The position numbers were made by a program, and so were the translations under genes. A DNA stretch of 64,000 nt, taken from the NCBI GenBank assembly GCA_024180945.1, contig JAKSGN010000022.1, positions 62,001-126,000 on the forward strand, given 5' to 3'. The notes beneath the pieces are model-generated. The model saw only the letters and a list, made by a program, of their open reading frames with translations, was not told the origin of the DNA and ran no database searches. The DNA comes from Macrophomina tecta (taxonomy: Eukaryota > Ascomycota > Dothideomycetes > Botryosphaeriales > Botryosphaeriaceae). Of this stretch, positions 55,324 through 64,000 are shown piece after piece. Every line of letters begins with the position of its first letter. Position 1 is the first letter of the stretch.

Positions 55324-57175
55324 ACGTACTCCACAAGCGAGTCGCGCACACAACCGAGCCGCGCACCTCGCCAACTTTCGCAACACGTCAGCTTTCAACT
55401 ACTATGGCTCAACCAATTACTACCCAATCAACCTATAACGAAGGAGATATCTTCCTTGCTATCTCAGCTATTAATAAAAAGCAAATTCAGAGTGAAAGAC
55501 GCGCCGCATCAACGTTCAACGTCCCCCCAAGCACGCTCCGCGACCGACGCGCTGGAACGCAGCCACGACGCGATTGTGAGGCTAACTGCAAGAAGCTCAC
55601 CAAATCTGAAGAACTAGCGATTATCCAGCATACGCTTGACCTAGATTCACGAGGGTTTCCGCCTACGAAGCAGATGATACGAGCTATGGCTGATAAACTG
55701 TTGAAGGCTCGTGGCGGCCAGCCAGTTGGCATAAACTGGCCAGATAACTTTATCAGGCGCACGCCTGAGCTAAAGGCTCAGCGGAGCCGCGCATACAATC
55801 GCCAGCGAGCCTTGAATGAGGATTACCAGGTCATCAGCAAGTGGTTCAAGCTTGTAAGCTCTATTAAAGAGAAATACGGCATCCAAGACGAAGACAGCTA
55901 CAACTTTGATGAGATTGGCTTTATGATGGGGGTTATCTTAGCCCAATCAGTTGCCACAGGCTCAGATAGGCGTGGCAGGCCAAAGGTGGTTCAGCCAGGC
56001 AATCGTGAGTGGGTTACCGTGATCCAGGGAATCAACGCTGCTGGATGGGCGATCCCACCTTTCATCATCTTTGCGGGCAAGCACCACCTCTCTACCTGGT
56101 ACAAGGGCAACGATATACCTCGCGATTGGGCTATTGGATTGAGCGACAATGGATGGACCAACAATGAGCTTGGAGTCGCGTGGTTGAAGCACTTCAACGC
56201 GCACACGAAGACGCGTACCGTGGGCACGCATCGGCTGCTAGTAATCGATGGCCATGAGAGCCATATATCACTTGAATTCCAAGAGATCTGCAAGGAGAAC
56301 AATATTATTGCTCTCTGTATGCCGCCACATTCGTCACACCTACTGCAGCCACTTGATGTGGGCTGCTTCTCTCCATTAAAGAAGGCATATGGGCGCCAGA
56401 TCGAGAGCTTGGCGCGCAACCACATCAACCATATCACCAAGCTCGAGTTCTTACCTGCCTTTAAAGCGGCTTTCGACGAGTCAATTACAAAGAAGAATAT
56501 CTGCGCAAGCTTTCGAGGCGTAGGCCTTGTGCCACACAACCCAGATGCTGTGCTATCAAAGCTTGATGTTCAGCTGCGGACGCCGTCACCACCTGCTGCG
56601 GAGAATACCATATGGGAATCGAAAACACCAAGCAACGCCCGCGAGCTGGAGTCTCAATCAACGCTAATTCGCAATCGTATTCAAAGGCATCAAGATTCTT
56701 CGCCTACGTCGATTATCCAGTCGCTCGATCGGCTCACTAAGGGCGCTGAGACAATGGTGCATGAGATAGTCTTGTTACGCGATCAGGTCTCAAGCCTTCA
56801 GAAGGCAAATGAGGCAGCCACAAGGCGTAAACAACGTCAAAGAAAGCGGATCCAGAAGCAAGGCACTTTAACAAAGGCAGAGGGCGAGGATATTATCGCT
56901 CAAAACGACGTTGATGAGCAGCTTACGAGCGAAACGCGTCAAAATAAGGCGCCGGCAGGCACGGGTGAGCTACGTAAAAGACGCTGTAGGAGCTGCGGCA
57001 AGATGGGCCACAATTCTCGTACGTGCAGAAAGAATACTTAAGAGACCTCTTAAGCTATAATAGTTATTGTACTTGTAGTATCTTAATGCGTTGTTAAGCT
57101 ATATGGCTGCAAAGGTAGAGAAAGTTGGTGAGGTGCGCGGCTCGGTTGTGTGCGCGACTCGCTTGTGGAGTACGT
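55324..57175 (+). mobile_element. pogo/Fot1 element D, complete
   Basis: The ends are inverted repeats of about 57 bp (55324-55380 and 57119-57175) beginning acgtactccacaagcgagtc, with only one or two differences. TA dinucleotides at 55322-55323 and 57176-57177 form the target duplication. The 1852-bp element holds one intact gene. Confidence 0.95.
55404..57041 (+). CDS. pogo/Fot1 transposase D, intact
   Basis: The 545-residue protein is complete. The N-terminus has a psq-type helix-turn-helix (AASTFNVPPSTLRDRR) and a CENP-B-like domain (TLDLDSRGFPPTKQM, NWPDNFIRRTPEL). The DDE_1 core shows YNFDEIGFMMG, LLVIDGHESH and LLQPLDVGCFS, the DDD triad of pogo elements. A coiled coil (about 440-470) and a C-terminal zinc knuckle CRSCGKMGHNSRTC follow. 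Pogo transposases excise and insert at TA. It is about 70 percent similar by eye to transposase A at 40288-41898 but has kept its knuckle. With intact ends, it is a candidate active element. Confidence 0.93.
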   Translation: MAQPITTQSTYNEGDIFLAISAINKKQIQSERRAASTFNVPPSTLRDRRAGTQPRRDCEANCKKLTKSEELAIIQHTLDLDSRGFPPTKQMIRAMADKLLKARGGQPVGINWPDNFIRRTPELKAQRSRAYNRQRALNEDYQVISKWFKLVSSIKEKYGIQDEDSYNFDEIGFMMGVILAQSVATGSDRRGRPKVVQPGNREWVTVIQGINAAGWAIPPFIIFAGKHHLSTWYKGNDIPRDWAIGLSDNGWTNNELGVAWLKHFNAHTKTRTVGTHRLLVIDGHESHISLEFQEICKENNIIALCMPPHSSHLLQPLDVGCFSPLKKAYGRQIESLARNHINHITKLEFLPAFKAAFDESITKKNICASFRGVGLVPHNPDAVLSKLDVQLRTPSPPAAENTIWESKTPSNARELESQSTLIRNRIQRHQDSSPTSIIQSLDRLTKGAETMVHEIVLLRDQVSSLQKANEAATRRKQRQRKRIQKQGTLTKAEGEDIIAQNDVDEQLTSETRQNKAPAGTGELRKRRCRSCGKMGHNSRTCRKNT

Positions 57176-57177
57176 TA

Positions 57178-57712
57178 GTGCAAAACCCGGTAAACGTCGG
57201 CGGGGCAGTGCCAGCCTGCTGGAACGACCGTGCCTTCTTCTACCTGGTTTCGGAGTCGCCAGGTAGGCTGACGGTTGTCGAAGGGTTCACCTTGAAGCGA
57301 AGAGGAGGGGCGGCAGTGATTGGATAAGGAGCAGTATCACGTGATAAGTCGGTGCACGATGTGCGAAAGGCTCGTTATGTGCCCCGGATTAGCGCAAAGA
57401 CCCGATCAGTTACTAATCGAGCAGATAAGTAACTGATCGGGTCTTTGCGCTAATCCGGGGCACAGTTATATCCGTGAGGAAAGTTCATACAATCTAGTGG
57501 ATAGCGAGGTAGGGTCTGCTATCTGAGGATAGCTGGTAGTGTCTCGCTATATGTGGGTAGCGGAGTCGTGGCCGCTATCCAAAGATAGCGGCCTTGGTTT
57601 GGCTATCCGGGCCATGTGCCTCACGTGATTGAAAGGTTCGGACCCTGCGATCGCCGTGTCCCGTCCTTTCTCTTTTCTTATCCTTCCTGTGAAGGCTGCG
57701 TCGTAACACAGG
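57178..57712. other. spacer with hairpin and LINE tail
   Basis: No gene is seen. It includes the 36-bp-arm hairpin at 57379-57463 and, at 57676-57710, a LINE tail (cttatccttcc...gctgcgtcgtaacac) like that at 36195-36234. The sequence next to the pogo element does not look like the missing P450 half. Confidence 0.45.
57379..57463. repeat. perfect inverted repeat (36-bp arms, 13-nt loop)
   Basis: The arm gtgccccggattagcgcaaa...(36 nt, 57379-57414) is repeated exactly in inverse at 57428-57463 around a 13-nt loop. gttat occurs just outside both arms (57374-57378 and 57465-57469), a possible target duplication. It could be a tiny foldback element or a transcribed hairpin. Confidence 0.85.
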
Positions 57713-58226
57713 CCTGACGTCGGGCGTGGACCACAGACGATCAGCCACGTGCTATACATGCAGCGAATTCAACGAGCTGAGACTTGCCTTTCGTGTAGGA
57801 GGGGCAGAAACACTGGACGACAAATTTGAGAAAGGTGCTGAGCCAGCGCAAAACAGCCGTAGCAGCAGCAGAATCTATTATAGCAACGAAGCTCCTTAGG
57901 CAATCTAGAGCGACATCATACTCACGACACGAAGCTTGGCACTGGAGGAAGACGGGATATGTAGATGATGATGATTATGATGATTCATATATCTCTTCGG
58001 CCTCAGCGGACCATAAGGACAAGAAACGCTATTAACTCGTTTGTAGAGATATGTAGTATAGGTAGAGAATAAGTCAGAGCTTACCGCCTGGTTTAGGCTC
58101 AAAATGGCCTAGCGGGCACGGAGAAGCCGGCCGCATGCCGCATAGCTGCCTTTGGTGGCTGAGACGGTCTATGACATCATCTTCTTTCCCTCCTCATTGT
58201 GGAGGCTGTGCTGTAACATCAAGGCG
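57713..58226 (+). mobile_element. 5'-truncated LINE fragment of the LINE 5 family
   Basis: It starts inside the C-terminal zinc motif region of ORF2 (GRGPQTISHVLYM) and runs through a diverged 3' UTR with gatgatgat words to a terminal ggctgtgctgtaaca, as in LINE 5. Several C-to-T changes are evident. It lies between the pogo/P450 region and the kinase gene. Confidence 0.6.
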
Positions 58227-58329
58227 CCGAACTTTGGGTTTTAGCTCTCAGTGAGACCTTGAGCGAGCGACGCGCCCCGCGCGAACGTGAGGTAGTGCCA
58301 CACTAGCGATACTTCCATTTTCATGCCCT

Positions 58330-59144
58330 TCACAAGAGAAAATGCGCTCCCAAACTTCCTTCAACGATAATCTTCCGCCAGAGCACACTTTCTTCAAGCT
58401 TCTTTGTTAACTCATTGATGTTCTCTTCCTTTGTTCCATTTGCATCAACCTACATCCGTCAGTATCTCATTCCAGATAGATTGTTCAATACCTACATCGA
58501 TCAAAATGCCATGTTGCCGATACACTTCTTCAACCGCCATAGTCTCTAACTCATATTCGGCGAAACGCCTCTCAAACTTCTCATTGCTGTCATTGCTATC
58601 CCGCGCTCGGGCTAGATATCTCGCTTTCGCATTTTGCATGGTAACCTTTAAAGATAGCACAATGTCCGGTTTTGCATTCGCGCTCACCCCACCGTCACTG
58701 TTCGGAGCAAGTGGCAATTCGTCCTGGAACGGCCATGTGTTGAAGGATTCTAGTTGCTCTGTGCATCGCGGGAATCCATCGACTAGAATGCCTCGGGATT
58801 TCGGTCCATCTTGGTAGATAGCGTCCTTGACCGCCTGGCGAATAAATGGATTCAAATCGTCAGAAGTAAGAAATCCCTGATTGTCGAGTTTGTCTTGGAT
58901 TTTAACTGCGAGTGATGTGGTATTGTTGCCGCGCATCCAACGGCGGAGGCTATCGCCGACAGAGTAGTGTGTCAGGTTGTGTGTTTGTGCGAGATGACTG
59001 CAGAGTGTTCCTTTCCCGGCGGCAGGCGCTCCTGAAACTTTATTGGCGCAGGGTCAGGGCAAATTGGAAGGTCTAAGGGCACGCACCAAGGACGAAAATG
59101 ACCGCAAAGTTGCGGGGAGTGGGGACAGAAGGTATAGTTTCCAT
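58330..59144 (-). CDS. nucleoside monophosphate kinase (adenylate/UMP-CMP kinase family)
   Basis: Three exons (59144-59087, 59031-58496, 58449-58330) with GT-AG introns of 55 and 46 nt give an unbroken 237-residue protein. The P-loop LGAPAAGKGT (about residues 19-28), the NMP-binding region (YSVGDSLRRWMR), the signature VDGFPRCTEQLESF, a short lid (YLARARDSNDSNEKFERR) and a terminal ENINELTKKLEES helix mark a short-lid NMP kinase. Such enzymes phosphorylate NMPs to NDPs with ATP; whether AMP, UMP or CMP is preferred cannot be told by eye. It is divergently transcribed from the viperin-like gene, sharing 365 nt upstream, so co-regulation is likely. A role in supplying CTP precursors to viperin is inference, by analogy with vertebrate CMPK2, which belongs to a different kinase family. 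Confidence 0.88.
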
Positions 59145-59509
59145 AGTGCTAGTCGGCCGTGAGGTCAATATGACTTAGACAGAGTCGGTAGTTTCGGCGT
59201 GGGTGGTGTCAAGGGAAAAGAAGGTGAGACAGTTGTGATAGCTCTTTATCGCAACACTATGAGTGGAGAAGTTCGATATTATTTTAGACACGCGCTACGA
59301 ATGGCGGAGCGCAAGCGCCAAATTTAGCATTCGGTCCGAGGTTATCGCATGAACGCGCAGATATGAAAACCAATCAAATTTCAAGCATTTCCAAGTGGCC
59401 ACGTCAGTAGCGATCACCAACTTTCCCACATTCCGTCCCTTGCTGAAGAGACCGAGTTCACACCTATTGTTAAGCTGTTTACCGACGCATAATCGGAGCG
59501 TACCTGGTC
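59145..59509. promoter_or_regulatory. shared divergent promoter region of kinase and viperin-like genes
   Basis: The 365 nt between the two start codons must contain both promoters. No known binding site can be assigned with confidence. The compact head-to-head layout suggests joint regulation. Confidence 0.55.
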
Positions 59510-60568
59510 ATGGCTATTATTGCTCTTCTGACGAATGTACCGGCTGCCCTATGTCTCTTCATTGCTATCCTATACGCCGTTTTCACGTCCACCGGAATCA
59601 AGAGATACTTTAGAGTGAACGCCATTAACAAGCCACCTGAGGACCCATCAAAAGGACCGGACGCCCCAGTTTCCGTGAACTACTTCCCATCTCGAAAATG
59701 CAACTACACATGCGGCTTCTGTTTCCACACTGACACCTCTTCTTACGTCCTTCCTATCGATGAGGCGAAACGTGGTCTGCGGTTGCTAAAAGAGGCCGGC
59801 ATGCGCAAGCTCAACATCGCGGGCGGAGAACCCTTCCTTTATCCTCATCTCCTCACCGAACTACTCCGCTATTGCAAGGAGGAGCTAAGCGTCGAGAGTA
59901 CAAGCATCGTGAGCAACGGCAGCAAGATCAAGGAAAAGTGGTTGCGAGAAAATTGTCAGTGGCTGGATATTCTGGCAGTGTCTTGCGACTCATTTAATCC
60001 GGAGACGAATAAAAGAATTGGGCGTGGCGACGATGGAGAGAATGCGGTTCGGCTGTTTCGCATCGCGGAGTGGTGCAGGAAATACGGAATTAAGTTCAAG
60101 TTGAATACCGTTGTTAACACACACAACTGGGACGAAGACATGGTCGCCAATATTGAACAGCTGGCACCATTCCGATGGAAAGTATTCCAGTGTCTCATCG
60201 TCGCTGGCGAGAACGACGACGAGACGAGAAAGCGAGACGCGAGGACCTTCCTAGTGGCCGATGAACAATGGCGAACGTTCTGTGACCGGCATAAGCATAT
60301 TCCGTGCTATGTTCCGGAGGACAACCAATCCATGGCGAGCAGTTACCTGCTTCTAGACGAGTACATGTGTTTTCTGGACAAAGGAGCTGGTGTGATGACA
60401 AAGAGCGAGTCGATTTTGGAAGTCGGCGTCAAGAAAGCTATGAAGCAGATTGTTTGGGACAAGAAGTCGTTTGTTGAACGAGGTGGTATTTACGATTGGG
60501 GCAGATCGGGCGTGCAGCAGCAGAGTGTTTGTAGCGGTGGTGGGAGCAGGAAAGAGTTGGAATGGTGA
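59510..60568 (+). CDS. rsad2-like: viperin/RSAD2-like radical SAM enzyme
   Basis: One exon encodes 352 residues, close to the 361 of human viperin. The N-terminus is a hydrophobic helix (residues about 1-27) that should anchor it to the ER or lipid droplets. The radical SAM cluster motif is CNYTCGFC (C64, C68, C71) within a viperin-type context, VNYFPSRKCNYTCGFCFHT. Further family motifs are KLNIAGGEPFL, SIVSNGSKI, LAVSCDSF, KLNTVVN, WKVFQCL, YLLLDEYMCFLDKG and ESILEVGVKKA, and the C-terminal Trp (KELEW) needed by animal viperin for iron-sulfur loading is kept. Viperin converts CTP to ddhCTP, a polymerase chain terminator. All motifs are intact, with no stop or shift, unlike most neighbours. 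An antiviral or anti-element role in fungi is inferred. Confidence 0.93.
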   Translation: MAIIALLTNVPAALCLFIAILYAVFTSTGIKRYFRVNAINKPPEDPSKGPDAPVSVNYFPSRKCNYTCGFCFHTDTSSYVLPIDEAKRGLRLLKEAGMRKLNIAGGEPFLYPHLLTELLRYCKEELSVESTSIVSNGSKIKEKWLRENCQWLDILAVSCDSFNPETNKRIGRGDDGENAVRLFRIAEWCRKYGIKFKLNTVVNTHNWDEDMVANIEQLAPFRWKVFQCLIVAGENDDETRKRDARTFLVADEQWRTFCDRHKHIPCYVPEDNQSMASSYLLLDEYMCFLDKGAGVMTKSESILEVGVKKAMKQIVWDKKSFVERGGIYDWGRSGVQQQSVCSGGGSRKELEW

Positions 60569-60804
60569 TCGGACATCTCAATCAGGTTTGGAAAGACTAG
60601 CATTAGGCTTTGGCATTGACAACAGGCCGAAGACCTATGAACAGCCCTCCTTCCGATTCTCCCTGTTTTCACTGGCCGTCATTCAGTCCGTGCGCCGGCT
60701 GTCAGGGAGACACTGGCGCCTTGCCGCCGACTACGTGCTCATACAGATAGGGGAGGTGTGGTTTGTAAAAACTTCGCTTGCCAACATGCAATATGACTGT
60801 TGCC

Positions 60805-61220
60805 GGGCATCTCCTACCGCGTAGGAGCTTTGGTGCGCCAGAATTATTCTTAATTAGAACTAGCGGCACAACGTTCACAGCCATCATAGCGTGCCATGCT
60901 CATCCTAAGGCTCCCGGGCTTAGGCGTTCCTCCGTCCTTGCTTCGTCCAAGTGCCTATCGCAACGCCGCCTGAAGCTTCCGGCCGTGCACCACCTCCTCC
61001 AGATTTTTCGCTGCGCTCCGGCCTCTAGAATAAGCTCATGTCGGCACGTAGTACAAGAGTTATTTTTCCATTTTTGGTGGAAGTGTGCTTCGCACGGTTC
61101 AGCGGCAGGCTGTTGGTGTTCCTCCGACTGCCCGCGCACAGGCTTGCTCCAAAGAAGCAGCCAACACGATCAGAGACCAGATAGTTGGAAAGAGGGCTGT
61201 TTACTATAAAGCATAAGGTC
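60805..61220. repeat. unclassified dispersed repeat, copy 2
   Basis: It is related to 36600-37040 over at least 250 nt (see copy 1). Towards its end (61140-61185) it carries the inverse of the left arm of copy 1 (tccaaagaagcagcc, atcagagaccagatag), which supports an element with inverted ends. It lies 240 nt downstream of the viperin-like gene. Confidence 0.6.
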
Positions 61221-61914
61221 TTAGGGTTCTTTGGGGTGAATGGGCTTGCTTGGGGACGGCACGGGCGCTGGAAGAGCCGGCTGGTTTGAGCTTGCGGAGA
61301 GCTTGCTGCACGAGCTCGATGCGATAGGCGATAGATGTGTAAGGAAGTCTCTGTGGAGATGGAGGGCCCGCTAGGCTATGGTCAGAGAACTTAGTGGAAA
61401 ACGAGAGGCGAGGCCGGGGTGGTCCGGGCAGAGTTTTCTGCAGGCCACGTGGATTACGGCGAGCGCGGGGGTCGGCTCATAGAATTGCAGGTCGCACCCA
61501 TGAGAATATCGGCTAGCCGGATAGCTGATGCCGACCTAGTGCGACACAGTATAACTATAGGTTTTCTAAACTGTAGTTAGTGGTACTTTAGATCCTTTCT
61601 AAAGTAGCGAGAGCGTATACAGCGGCAGCGGGGAGGAAATTCGTGTTATTGACTAGTCATGACCTTCGTTTGGGATTAGCTCTCGGACGAGCCCGCGATG
61701 ATCGTTATCTAGCCGAAAGTGCTGGTGACCTAACAAGGGTACTTTAGCCAGTAGCAATTTAGAATAAGATAGACGAAAATACTAAATCCACCCTCATTCA
61801 GGCCGAAAACGCATAAACCACCCTATCGGACACAATCCACCTCTTGCAGGGTATATTCACAGGGGGTTCCTGGCCTAATCCTTACCGCTCTGAAAGCCGC
61901 CGGGGTCTGCATGT
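61221..61914. other. unassigned spacer
   Basis: About 700 nt with no coding frame of note and no repeat recognised. It separates the dispersed repeat from the MULE. Confidence 0.4.
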
Positions 61915-61920
61915 TAGGTA

Positions 61921-61990
61921 ATTACTTAGCGTGGTGTTAAACAGCAGTAACACGCTCATATTACTTGGCATGGTGTTGAACAGCAGTAAC
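61921..61990. repeat. duplicated terminal motif beside the MULE
   Basis: A 31-nt unit (attactt(a/g)gc(a/g)tggtgtt, then (a/g)aacagcagtaac) occurs at 61921-61951 and again at 61960-61990, with three differences. It includes cttggcatggtgtt, identical to the terminus of hAT C at 9514-9527. Confidence 0.7.
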
Positions 61991-62022
61991 TCCATTAAAC
62001 ACGTATTATATAACCCCTACCT

Positions 62023-64000
62023 CTATTGCCTCCAGCCCAATTGCTTCCTACTCATATAAACCTCGTTGTAGCTATTAACACGTTGTTGCTTGCGAGGCGA
62101 GAGTCGAATAGGCAGCTCTAGCGGGCGCTTGCGAGTAAGCCGTATTGGCATTGTAAGTAGCAGTGGTGGAGGCGACGGAGTTGCGATTGAACGTGCCGAT
62201 GAGAGAGGTGAATTAGAAGGCGATTGAAGGAGTAACCGGGCCCACTGCTGCTGCTGCTGAATAACGTACTCTTGGCCCTGCTGGTGTTGATATTTAAGAA
62301 GAGGCCGCCACCGTCGCTCGTACATATCGCGGTGTTGCACTACTCTCCCACGCCTTATAACCTCTAGATGACGGTCTTCATAAGGCTGTAATTCAGCCTC
62401 GCATTCAAAGTTGGTAATACGGCGTCTTTGCGTTTCAATCCTTGACTTAAGGAAGCGCACATCACTCTCCTTGCGCCACACCGTTTTATTGGCCTGCGGA
62501 TTAGCTAGCTGGGCGGCAAAGAGCGTCTCCTTCGCCTTACTCAACTCAACCTCCAGGCTCTGAAGAACAGCCCGGGCGCGCTTAGCCATTACTCCCCATG
62601 TTGTTTCTGATGGTGAGCCAAGCTCAGGCCATTCAATTGGTCCTGTGTAGCCTAGTATAGGTGTAGAAGGTATGCGGGGTGGCGGTGAAGTCCATGTACG
62701 GCTTAGAACGTCCTCCAGGGGCGTTCTTGGTAGAGGAGTACGGTGGGTGTTGGTTTCCGCAAGTGCTGACGGCGGCACAACGTCATCGCTAGAGCTACTA
62801 GAGTCGCTAGAGTCGCTTTCGGGGCTGATTTCAATAGGGCTTACATCGCCGGGTGAGCTGGAGCCGTCGCTTGGTGGTTCATGGCCTTGTACGTTGACGG
62901 TGCTAAGGCTTGGAAGTGCGCAACGAGGTTGATATTTTCGCCCAGGTGTCTTATCAGTCTTATCGGTCCCTCCGCTAGGCCTATTATGGGTGCTGCTAGG
63001 CCTATTTTGGCTGCTGCCTGGCCTCTCTGCTGTCTCTGCTTGTATTACGGCCGCCTCCGCTTCTTCATCAACACCTACTCCACCAATATACGGCCCAAAT
63101 GGCTCAGGATTCCGACGGCAGCGCAGCTTGCCATGACCGCTGAAGCCGCAAATTGAGCAGCGGTACGTCCTAACAGGCCTGGCAGGTCCTTTTGGCGCTT
63201 CCTTACGCTTCGTTTGCTGACGTCCGGAGCGGCTTCTAATATTTGGTGGCAAGAGTTCACCCTCCACTAAGTAATCCAGCTCTAGCGGCTTTAACGATAG
63301 TCGGTACGCCTCTCTCTGCGTCTCAAGCTTCCACATATCGCTAATCCAGAGGTGTTCAGGCCGTCTCTTCATGCGCAAGGCCAGCGCGCAGGCGTGTTCA
63401 CAAGGGAGTCCTTCGTCCAGCCAATCCATGCAGTTACAGCGGTTGTCTGCTAACGCCACCTTATAGTGAACCTCTCCCTCATCTAGAGACACAATAACCT
63501 TGCCGGAGCCGTCAATCTCGTTAGCGGGCGTCGCTTTCATTTGCTGCGCAATAGCCGTATGCTCCTCTAGCTTGCGCGCCGCGTATGTAGTAAGTCTAAA
63601 GGCGTTAGGGTGTGTAGCTGTACGCCGCTTAAAGAAGCACGCCTGTACTAAGTTATATATTTATTCTAGTGCCTTGAGCGGCTGCTGATGACGCGCATTA
63701 TTAATCTGCTTATTCATCGACTCTACTGGATTATTCGTTATATTGTTGTAGCGCCGGAGGCCTGCTGGCTGCGTACACCTTGCCCAGTGGCTGAGAGTTA
63801 TATTTGATACGTAAGTTTCGGCGTCGCTATTTACCTCTCGAAGGCTCCTTATATGATGAGAAAAGGCCGCCTCCTTCGCTGCATAGGCAGCCCGTCGAAA
63901 GTGCTTTGCAGCTAACGCGCTAAACTTCTTATGAACGTTACGAGCCATATGATTAATACAGTAGAAGTGGTGAAGGTGGAGGACGTCTCTAACGGCTTTA
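62023..64000 (-). pseudogene. MULE transposase, C-terminal part, one nonsense codon (partial)
   Basis: The frame enters from the right edge with VRDVLHLHHFYCINHMARN, then YNNITNNPVESMNKQI, the end of a MULE transposase domain. A TAA at 63661-63663 interrupts it (fits CAA to TAA). Reading then continues in the same frame with a SWIM zinc finger (CNCMDWLDEGLPCEHACAL, near 63430), a CCHC knuckle (YRCSICGFSGHGKLRC, near 63150), a serine-rich acidic stretch, a helical region and a basic tail ending at 62023. The catalytic DDE residues lie outside the window. SWIM plus knuckle after the DDE domain is a known MULE arrangement. Confidence 0.8.

Larger units (their letters stand above)
61921..64000 (-). 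mobile_element. Mutator-like element (MULE), running off the right edge
   Basis: The minus-strand gene starts beyond the window and ends at 62023, close to the duplicated terminal motif at 61921-61990. The far end is not included, so the inverted repeat cannot be verified. Confidence 0.65.

Noticed and set aside
55324..57330. Missing P450 N-terminus beyond the pogo element
   Set aside because: Minus-strand translation of 57180-57330 shows no P450 motif, so the half was lost, not just split.

Overview
The window looks like a piece of a filamentous ascomycete (Pezizomycotina) nuclear genome. Introns are short GT-AG introns of about 44-120 nt. The host genes are fungal (ESA1-type acetyltransferase, CDC20-type activator, fungal rhodopsin-domain protein, P450, viperin-like radical SAM enzyme). 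Many stop codons fit C-to-T change at CpA, as expected from repeat-induced point mutation (RIP). No rRNA or tRNA gene and no telomeric repeat was seen. The species cannot be named from this alone.

Most of the sequence is nested transposons. From left to right: a minus-strand LINE relic (345-2850) cut by a hAT element (about 2855-5510); a second broken hAT (5840-7213); a complete three-exon Tc1/mariner-type transposase gene (7469-8546); a third hAT with matching termini (9511-11951); an ORF1-only LINE (about 12015-13753) followed directly by a nearly full-length LINE (about 13774-19310). Next come two minus-strand genes with an N-terminal C2H2-like module and a tyrosine-recombinase domain, one of which is fused to a RecQ-type helicase (19316-26910). 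Then a RIP-damaged LINE (27265-31409), a candidate solo LTR (31803-32076), a fungal rhodopsin-type pseudogene (32708-33650), a second ORF1-only LINE (about 33660-36234), a pogo fragment, an unclassified dispersed repeat and one unrecognised host-like gene (38430-39947).

The right half holds a pogo element inserted inside another pogo gene (40110-42120), a CDC20-type pseudogene (43162-44613), a LINE 3' fragment, a hAT with a perfect 8-bp target duplication (45211-47975), an ESA1 gene with two one-base frameshifts (48085-49928), another hAT (50118-52935) abutting a 5'-truncated reductase, a 5'-truncated P450, a complete pogo element with TA duplication (55324-57175), a 36-bp perfect hairpin and a MULE running off the right edge.

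The most notable intact host locus is at 58330-60568: a nucleoside monophosphate kinase (three exons, 237 aa) divergently transcribed from a full-length viperin/RSAD2-like radical SAM enzyme (352 aa) across a 365-bp shared upstream region. Viperin converts CTP to the chain terminator ddhCTP, and in vertebrates it sits next to a nucleotide kinase gene, CMPK2. This pair is therefore a candidate fungal nucleotide-based antiviral or anti-element module, set among transposons. The second highlight is the recombinase-helicase fusion at 19316-24097.
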